NCBI GenBank assembly: GCA_963543925.1
Contig: CAUUCP010000055.1
Coordinates: 1 to 10,930, forward strand
Direction: 5' to 3'
Source: Bacteroides_D sp963543925
GTDB taxonomy: Bacteria; Bacteroidota; Bacteroidia; Bacteroidales; CAJPTX01
DNA: 10,930 nucleotides
Part shown: positions 6,701 to 10,930 of the stretch, piece after piece
How positions within the stretch are numbered: the stretch's first letter is position 1
How the letters are laid out: the number at the start of each line of letters is the position of its first letter
The notes under the pieces: generated by a model
Database searches by the model: none
What the model saw: only the letters and a program-made list of their open reading frames with translations
Told to the model about the DNA's origin: nothing
Position numbers and translations under genes: made by a program

Positions 6701-7393
6701 TTACTTAGAGACAGGCTCGTTGAGCAAATCCATAAACTCCATAGCGTTAGCCTCAATATGGAAGACCACCTTTTCGACACGCGCTACGAGATAGTTATAT
6801 CCGAAATAAGCCATAATCCCAACCACGAGCCCCGCTACGGTAGTGACCATCGCCGTGTAAATTCCACCCGAGAGGAGTCCTACGTCAATGTTATTTCCCG
6901 CCATAGACATGTCATAAAAGGCTTGAATCATCCCAATCACCGTTCCCAAGAAACCGATCATCGGCGCCCCCCCCGCGATGGTAGCCAACATGGGGAGTCC
7001 CTTCTCCAGCTTTGCCACCTCAAGGTTACCGACATTCTCCACGGCTGTCGCAAGATCTTGCATAGGACGCCCCATACGGTCAATCCCCTTTGAGATCATA
7101 TTCGCTACAGGCGTCTGCTTGGCTGCGCAGAGACTGCGTGCAGCATCGAGCTTGTCGTCTATAATGAACTCCTTTATCTGGTTCATAAAATTCGCATCAA
7201 TGCGTGAGGCTTTTTCTATCGACCAAAAACGTTCGAAGAAGATGTAAAGTCCCAAACACCAGAGCACCGCAAGAGGGATCATTATCCACCCACCCTTTAG
7301 GGCCATTTCCCAAAGACTCAGCTCAAGCTGCTCTGGTGCAGCAGCCGCCGCTGCGTCTGCAACCTGTATTTGTAAGAGGAGAAAGCCAAACAT
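6701..7393 (-). CDS. exbB: ExbB/TolQ/MotA-family proton-channel subunit
   Basis: This 230-residue inner-membrane protein forms the stator-like ring of the TonB motor. An unusual N-terminus with a hydrophobic stretch and an alanine run (about residues 3-19, ADAAAAAAP) precedes the first typical helix (about 34-54). The conserved core GAPMIGFLGTVIGMIQAF (142-159) and GGIYTAMVTTVAGLVVGIMAYFGYN (176-200) holds the pore threonines, Thr151 and Thr184 or Thr185. Start ATG is at 7393; it is the first gene of the long minus-strand unit, with a promoter candidate about 30 bp upstream. An 8-G homopolymer (coding strand, 6974-6967) lies at codons 140-143, just before the second helix. The alanine-rich N-terminus could be a signal-like extension or an extra segment. 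Confidence 0.93.
   Translation of the reverse strand: MFGFLLLQIQVADAAAAAAPEQLELSLWEMALKGGWIMIPLAVLWCLGLYIFFERFWSIEKASRIDANFMNQIKEFIIDDKLDAARSLCAAKQTPVANMISKGIDRMGRPMQDLATAVENVGNLEVAKLEKGLPMLATIAGGAPMIGFLGTVIGMIQAFYDMSMAGNNIDVGLLSGGIYTAMVTTVAGLVVGIMAYFGYNYLVARVEKVVFHIEANAMEFMDLLNEPVSK
6967..6974 (-). repeat. 8-G homopolymer inside exbB
   Basis: The plus strand has CCCCCCCC here, so the coding strand of exbB has eight consecutive G within codons GCG-GGG-GGG-GCG (Ala140 to Ala143). Gain or loss of one base would shift the frame before the second membrane helix and destroy the channel subunit. As sequenced, the frame is intact. Confidence 0.9.
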
Positions 7394-7425
7394 CCTATCC
7401 TAGTTGATTAAAGAATCGACACGTA

Positions 7426-7456
7426 CAAAGGTATAACGAAGTTTATAACTAGCACG
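7426..7456 (-). promoter_or_regulatory. Candidate Bacteroidota promoter for the exbB operon
   Basis: On the minus strand TACCTTTG (7433-7426) fits the -7 consensus TAnnTTTG exactly. The -33 position, 19 nt upstream (7456-7453), reads CGTG against TTTG, only two of four. Transcription would start roughly 30 nt before the exbB ATG. There is no visible sigma54 -24/-12 element in this gap. Confidence 0.45.
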
Positions 7457-7460
7457 TCTG

Positions 7461-7478
7461 CACAAAACCGCATTTGTG
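7461..7478. other. Small hairpin between the DUF4249 gene and exbB
   Basis: CACAAA (7461-7466) and TTTGTG (7473-7478) are exact reverse complements around a 6-nt loop. It lies 22 bp past the DUF4249 stop on the minus strand, but no U-run follows it. It is not a convincing terminator, so transcription from the receptor unit may read into exbB. Confidence 0.3.
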
Positions 7479-7500
7479 ATAAAAGCGCCCCCTATCCCCC

Positions 7501-8385
7501 CTAATGTACCGAACCATGATACCACAAGAAGGTCACCAAACCGAAACCGCCACGTACATAATTCGCCAGAATTGACGGAGAAGAGAATGGATTATCCCGC
7601 ACCTCTTCATTCTTTTCCAACGCTTGGAAAAAGCGATAAGTAGGCTCATCAATTTCATACAAAGTCACCGAATCCAACTGTGGTAGTCGCGACTCCCCCC
7701 CAAATGGATTGTTACGATTAAGACGTTGGCGCACGGTGACCACACCGTCGAGACTCGTCTCCGAGGAGAGGTAATACCACTTCTGCAAGGGCGTCGTCGG
7801 GTCGTACTCACTATGACTGTAAGCATACAGACAGAAATAACGATTTGGAGTCCTATCTACATGCAGGCGAATAAAAGCGGAGAAGTGATCGCTATCAAAA
7901 TCAATAACAGGCATCGGATTATGCACCGCTATCTCCGTTTCTTCTGCGAGTGCAGGGTACGAACCAAAGGAGACCTCCACACGATACCTACTCCCCTCGG
8001 TCAGCGGGAAATCCTTGGTGTCAAACACATAGGAATACTCCTTGGGAAGGTATGTAGGAATGATTTCCGTTTGTGTCGAAAGGTTGATAATGCGAACCTG
8101 CGCCTTGGTGATTATCCCCATCCTAGCCAAGTCTGTCGCATCGCTCTCTCCCTTTAGGGAACGATAATACTCATCAAGCTCAGCATTCACAGGAAGGGTA
8201 GTTTGCACATAAATCCGTTGAAAAGAAGCCTGTGGACACAAAAGGGCATGCAATACCAACTTAGGTGCAACCTCTGGGACATCGACATCGTCGGCTATCG
8301 AGATAGGATCACAAGAAAGAAACGTGGTTGCGAAAAGAAGGATAATGAACAGACGAGTCAGGCAAAATGCGGTACATTTCATCAT
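7501..8385 (-). CDS. DUF4249 family lipoprotein
   Basis: This 294-residue protein starts with a lipoprotein signal (hydrophobic residues about 10-22, lipobox FLSC with Cys25), so it is lipid-anchored in the envelope, probably at the outer membrane. The remaining beta-rich chain and the C-terminal pattern NPFSSPSILANYVRGGFG match the DUF4249 family as I recall it (NPF, then P, then an N..GG.G motif). The ATG at 8385 is only 2 bp after the stop of the receptor gene, so the two are translated from one message. DUF4249 proteins are a recurrent neighbour of TonB-dependent receptors in Bacteroidota. A helper or SusD-like ligand-capture role is inferred from that pairing; the substrate is unknown. 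A second Met immediately follows the first. A 7-G run on the coding strand (7701-7695) lies late in the gene. Confidence 0.85.
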   Translation of the reverse strand: MMKCTAFCLTRLFIILLFATTFLSCDPISIADDVDVPEVAPKLVLHALLCPQASFQRIYVQTTLPVNAELDEYYRSLKGESDATDLARMGIITKAQVRIINLSTQTEIIPTYLPKEYSYVFDTKDFPLTEGSRYRVEVSFGSYPALAEETEIAVHNPMPVIDFDSDHFSAFIRLHVDRTPNRYFCLYAYSHSEYDPTTPLQKWYYLSSETSLDGVVTVRQRLNRNNPFGGESRLPQLDSVTLYEIDEPTYRFFQALEKNEEVRDNPFSSPSILANYVRGGFGLVTFLWYHGSVH

Positions 8386-8387
8386 TC

Positions 8388-10763
8388 CTAGAAATTATAG
8401 GTAATGGAAAGGGAAGGGATCAGTGGAAAGAGGGAAAACTTCTTCAAAACATACTGGGTACGCGAGATCCCATCGTACGATGGGAAAAAGAGCTGTTCCC
8501 CCTCAGGCTCAGTGATGTAGAAGAAGGGATTCTTCCGATTGTAAGCGTTGTAGATATCCAGGGATACGATCCGCTCAGCGTACTTGAGTTTTTTCACCCA
8601 CTGAATCCCGACATCTAGACGGTGATTTGCGCCCATCCTCGCTCCATTGAGCTCTCCGTAGTCTATATAATCCGCGGCGAGGAGCTTGCTCGGCATCTCA
8701 GGATGACTCGGCGCAGCGAGCAATGCTCTTGGGAGTGTGAAGGCATTCCCCGTACCGTAAACCCACGTCATCGCCATACGCCAATTATCGTTGAATCGGT
8801 ACATAGCCACCACCGAGATATCATGCCTCCTGTCATAAGTAGCCCAATAGGAGCGACCGAGATTCATCTCAGGAAATTGTACCCGTGTCCAAGAAAGCGT
8901 ATAGCCCAACCACCCGGTGAGGTTTCCCACCTTCCGTTGCAGGAGGAACTCAACCCCCGTAGACCAGCTCGTACCACGTGTCACCTTTTGCTCCCAATAA
9001 CGCCCTGTACGCCCCTCGAGATCGTCGGTACTCATATACGAAGAGCCCTCTCGATAGGTAATATTCCCCTTACTTTCTCGGTAATAACCTTCGACACTGA
9101 ATGAGCTCTGGATGGGATCCAAGTCATAAACAGCCCCAAGGGAGGCGATCCATGCCCGCTGCGGGGGCAAGTCCTTCGTCGCAGGTATCCAAAGATCGGT
9201 TGGCAACCCAATCCCGGTAGAGGAAAGCAAGTGAAGGTTCTGGTTCATGAGTGCATACCCTGCTTTCAAGGAGAACTTATCACTCAAGTACAACGCCCCC
9301 GAAGCGCGCGGCTCTAGAAAGAGATGATGCGCTTGTGTAATGCCATAATAGGCCGCCCGCAGCCCGAGATTAACACGCCCGAGGTCGCCAATTCGCATAT
9401 CATCCTCGGCGTACACAGCAGCCTCCAACGAATGAAGCGAGGTCACTGTACTCTCGTTAATCTTACGCTCAGAGAATTTGAGCGTGGAGGCCATCGGCAC
9501 AAAACGGTAAGCTATGGATTGCCCCCCGAAACGAATCGCATGGTTATCCCATTGCGTCCAATTGACATCGTACTTGAGCCCGACGTTCTGAATCCCAGAG
9601 GAAAACGTTTGGGAAAACTCGTTCCGAAGATACTTCATGGTCATATAGGTCAACAAGTCATAGGAACTATAAATGAGGGTCAGATTACTAAACGCATTGG
9701 CATGCCAGAGGTGATTCCAACGCAACGACCCCGTCCTATTCCCCCACGAGATGCCCATGTCCATCTTGAGGGAGCGCATATTCAGACTCTCAATCCCAAA
9801 CCGATCCGAGCCAAAATATCCACTAGCAAACAAGCGATCTCGCGGCGTCAGCTGTACATTGACCTTTGCCGTAAGGTCATAGAAATAAAAGACTGGTGCT
9901 ACCTCCAGATTGCGAGTAAAAGGTTTCAATAGGAGGTCGGCATAGGTACGACGCCCGGTGACGAGAAAAGAAGCCTTGTTTTTAACAATCGGTCCTTGTA
10001 CGGACGCCTGTGAGGATATCATCCCCACACTCACCGTTCCCTTGTAACGCTGCATATTTCCATCTTCCATGACGATGTCGAGTACCGATGCCAGTCGCCC
10101 ACCGTAGCGTGCAGGAAAGCCCCCCTTGACGAGTTCTATGTTCTTCACCGCGTTCCCCGAGAAGAGCAAAAACATCCCCATCAGGTGGTGCGCATTGTAA
10201 ACAGGAGCATCGTCGAGGAGGATGAGATTCTGATCAATCCCCCCTCCACGCACATAGAGTCCACTCGTTCCCTCACGCCCCTTGTTCACCCCGGGGAGAA
10301 GCTGGATTACGCGCATCACGTCTCTCTCGCCCAAGAGCATGGGCACCTCGACCAATGCTCTCTTGGAGATCTGCAACGCCCCCATCCGAGAGCTCCGGCT
10401 CGACTCATTGAGCGATTTACCTTCAATGACCACCTGCTCAATTTCCTCGGGGTCTAGGGTCACATCCAAGACCGTATCTCGCTCCAAACGTAGCACAAGC
10501 TCCCGACTCTGATACCCGACATAAGAATACTTAAGTGTCACCTCGCCACTGGGAAGAATAAGCGAATAGTAACCATAGTTATTCGTCGCCGTCCCTTGGG
10601 TCGTCCCCACGCGCACGACTTGTGCACCAGGGAGGGTCTCCTGCGAAGCAGTTTCACGGACAAAGCCACGAACAGTACACTTGCGTTGCGCCTGGGCTGG
10701 CATCGCAAAAACAAACAACAAGAAAGAAGAGCACAAACAGTTGATAAAAATAGCGAGACGCAT
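8388..10763 (-). CDS. TonB-dependent outer-membrane receptor
   Basis: This 791-residue protein is a complete outer-membrane importer. It has a signal peptide (about 1-25, ending MPAQAQ), a carboxypeptidase-regulatory-like domain (about 28-104, including LPGAQVVRVGTTQGTATN and YSYVGYQS), a probable TonB-interacting segment around VVIEG (111-115), a plug domain (about 125-235, with ERDVMRVIQLLPGVN, GLYVRGGGIDQNLILLDDAPVYN and GGFPARYGGRLASVLDI) and a long 22-strand-type barrel ending in a terminal Phe (SLSITYNF) as expected for BAM-mediated insertion. The plug motif RGGGxDQNLILLDDxPVYN is typical of this Bacteroidota subgroup. It is the first gene of a two-gene unit with the DUF4249 lipoprotein. 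It lacks the features of a classic SusC (no adjacent SusD). Substrate cannot be read from sequence. Start ATG at 10763 puts the signal peptide at the very N-terminus. Confidence 0.95.
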   Translation of the reverse strand: MRLAIFINCLCSSFLLFVFAMPAQAQRKCTVRGFVRETASQETLPGAQVVRVGTTQGTATNNYGYYSLILPSGEVTLKYSYVGYQSRELVLRLERDTVLDVTLDPEEIEQVVIEGKSLNESSRSSRMGALQISKRALVEVPMLLGERDVMRVIQLLPGVNKGREGTSGLYVRGGGIDQNLILLDDAPVYNAHHLMGMFLLFSGNAVKNIELVKGGFPARYGGRLASVLDIVMEDGNMQRYKGTVSVGMISSQASVQGPIVKNKASFLVTGRRTYADLLLKPFTRNLEVAPVFYFYDLTAKVNVQLTPRDRLFASGYFGSDRFGIESLNMRSLKMDMGISWGNRTGSLRWNHLWHANAFSNLTLIYSSYDLLTYMTMKYLRNEFSQTFSSGIQNVGLKYDVNWTQWDNHAIRFGGQSIAYRFVPMASTLKFSERKINESTVTSLHSLEAAVYAEDDMRIGDLGRVNLGLRAAYYGITQAHHLFLEPRASGALYLSDKFSLKAGYALMNQNLHLLSSTGIGLPTDLWIPATKDLPPQRAWIASLGAVYDLDPIQSSFSVEGYYRESKGNITYREGSSYMSTDDLEGRTGRYWEQKVTRGTSWSTGVEFLLQRKVGNLTGWLGYTLSWTRVQFPEMNLGRSYWATYDRRHDISVVAMYRFNDNWRMAMTWVYGTGNAFTLPRALLAAPSHPEMPSKLLAADYIDYGELNGARMGANHRLDVGIQWVKKLKYAERIVSLDIYNAYNRKNPFFYITEPEGEQLFFPSYDGISRTQYVLKKFSLFPLIPSLSITYNF

Positions 10764-10842
10764 CGCACAGAGGACGCTTTATTTTATAAGTAAGTAACAA
10801 AAAATACAGTAGAACGTTTTTCTGTAAAGGGAAAGGTGGTTG

Positions 10843-10872
10843 CAAATATACAATATCTCCACAACGCACAAT
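10843..10872 (-). promoter_or_regulatory. Candidate Bacteroidota promoter for the receptor/DUF4249 unit
   Basis: On the minus strand TATATTTG (10850-10843) matches the -7 consensus TAnnTTTG. ATTG (10872-10869) lies 18 nt upstream and matches the -33 TTTG at three of four bases. Transcription would start near 10836, leaving a leader of about 70 nt that is A/T-rich. The IS-like end begins only 7 bp upstream of the -33 element. No iron-box-like palindrome or riboswitch-like structure was evident. Confidence 0.55.
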
Positions 10873-10878
10873 TTGTTT

Positions 10879-10930
10879 GATACTGTCCTAAAAAAGTGTG
10901 TAAGCTCCACTTTTAGTAACTTGGTGTTGA
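10879..10930 (+). mobile_element. Probable left end of an IS256-family element (runs off window)
   Basis: The sequence GATACTGTCCTAAAAAAG followed by TGTGTAAGC (10879-10905) resembles IS256-family left ends (GATA..GTCC, then an A/T run, then GTGTAA). It is nearly the reverse complement of 507-535. The inside of the element would lie to the right, beyond the window, so no transposase can be seen. The flanking 10871-10878 (ATTTGTTT) would be the target duplication if it is an intact insertion. A solo end or a small non-autonomous element is equally possible. Confidence 0.45.

Noticed and set aside
7394..7500. sigma54 -24/-12 promoter upstream of exbB, which would imply autoregulation by the operon's own regulator
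   Set aside because: No GG-N10-GC element with acceptable flanks is present. The same check upstream of the receptor (10764-10878) was also negative.
9324..9932. 202-codon plus-strand open frame opposite the receptor
   Set aside because: It is antisense to the barrel of a clear TonB-dependent receptor and has the Pro/His/Ile-rich composition of a shadow frame.

Overview
The window looks like a chromosomal segment of a Bacteroidota bacterium, most likely Porphyromonas or a close relative. The evidence is a type IX secretion (T9SS) C-terminal sorting domain at the left end, a TonB-dependent receptor with an N-terminal carboxypeptidase-regulatory-like domain paired with a DUF4249 lipoprotein, a Bacteroidota-type RNase H with a viroplasmin-like N-terminal domain, and two promoter-like sites matching the Bacteroidota -7 consensus TAnnTTTG. 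Base composition is roughly balanced. No RNA gene, CRISPR array, integrase or complete transposase gene is visible.

Layout, left to right: (1) positions 3-329 (+) hold the C-terminal end of a T9SS cargo protein, closed by a strong intrinsic terminator at 357-394. (2) Positions 330-617 are non-coding and carry that terminator, two sequences resembling IS256-family ends, and a small perfect palindrome. (3) From 7393 down to 618, all on the minus strand, lie seven tightly packed genes in the transcription order exbB, exbD, tonB, an RNase H-family gene, a LolC/LolE-type ABC permease, a sigma54-dependent NtrC-type response regulator and a PAS-containing sensor histidine kinase. Gaps are 48 bp or less and two junctions overlap, so this is probably one transcription unit with a promoter near 7426-7456. 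(4) From 10763 down to 7501, also on the minus strand, is a two-gene unit: a TonB-dependent outer-membrane receptor and a DUF4249 lipoprotein, with a good promoter candidate at 10843-10872. (5) At 10879-10930 the sequence enters what looks like the left end of an IS256-family insertion sequence running off the window.

How the genes fit together (inference): receptor plus lipoprotein would capture and import a ligand across the outer membrane. ExbB-ExbD-TonB would power receptors from the inner-membrane proton gradient. The permease would act in lipoprotein or envelope traffic. The two-component pair would sense an envelope or metabolic signal and activate sigma54 promoters. The RNase H gene is the functional outlier. 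Most families here are well known. The items most worth a second look are the near-identical inverted IS256-like ends at 507-535 and 10879-10905, the 8-G homopolymer inside exbB, and the stable grouping of energy transduction, permease and sigma54 regulation. I did not find a clearly new biological system.
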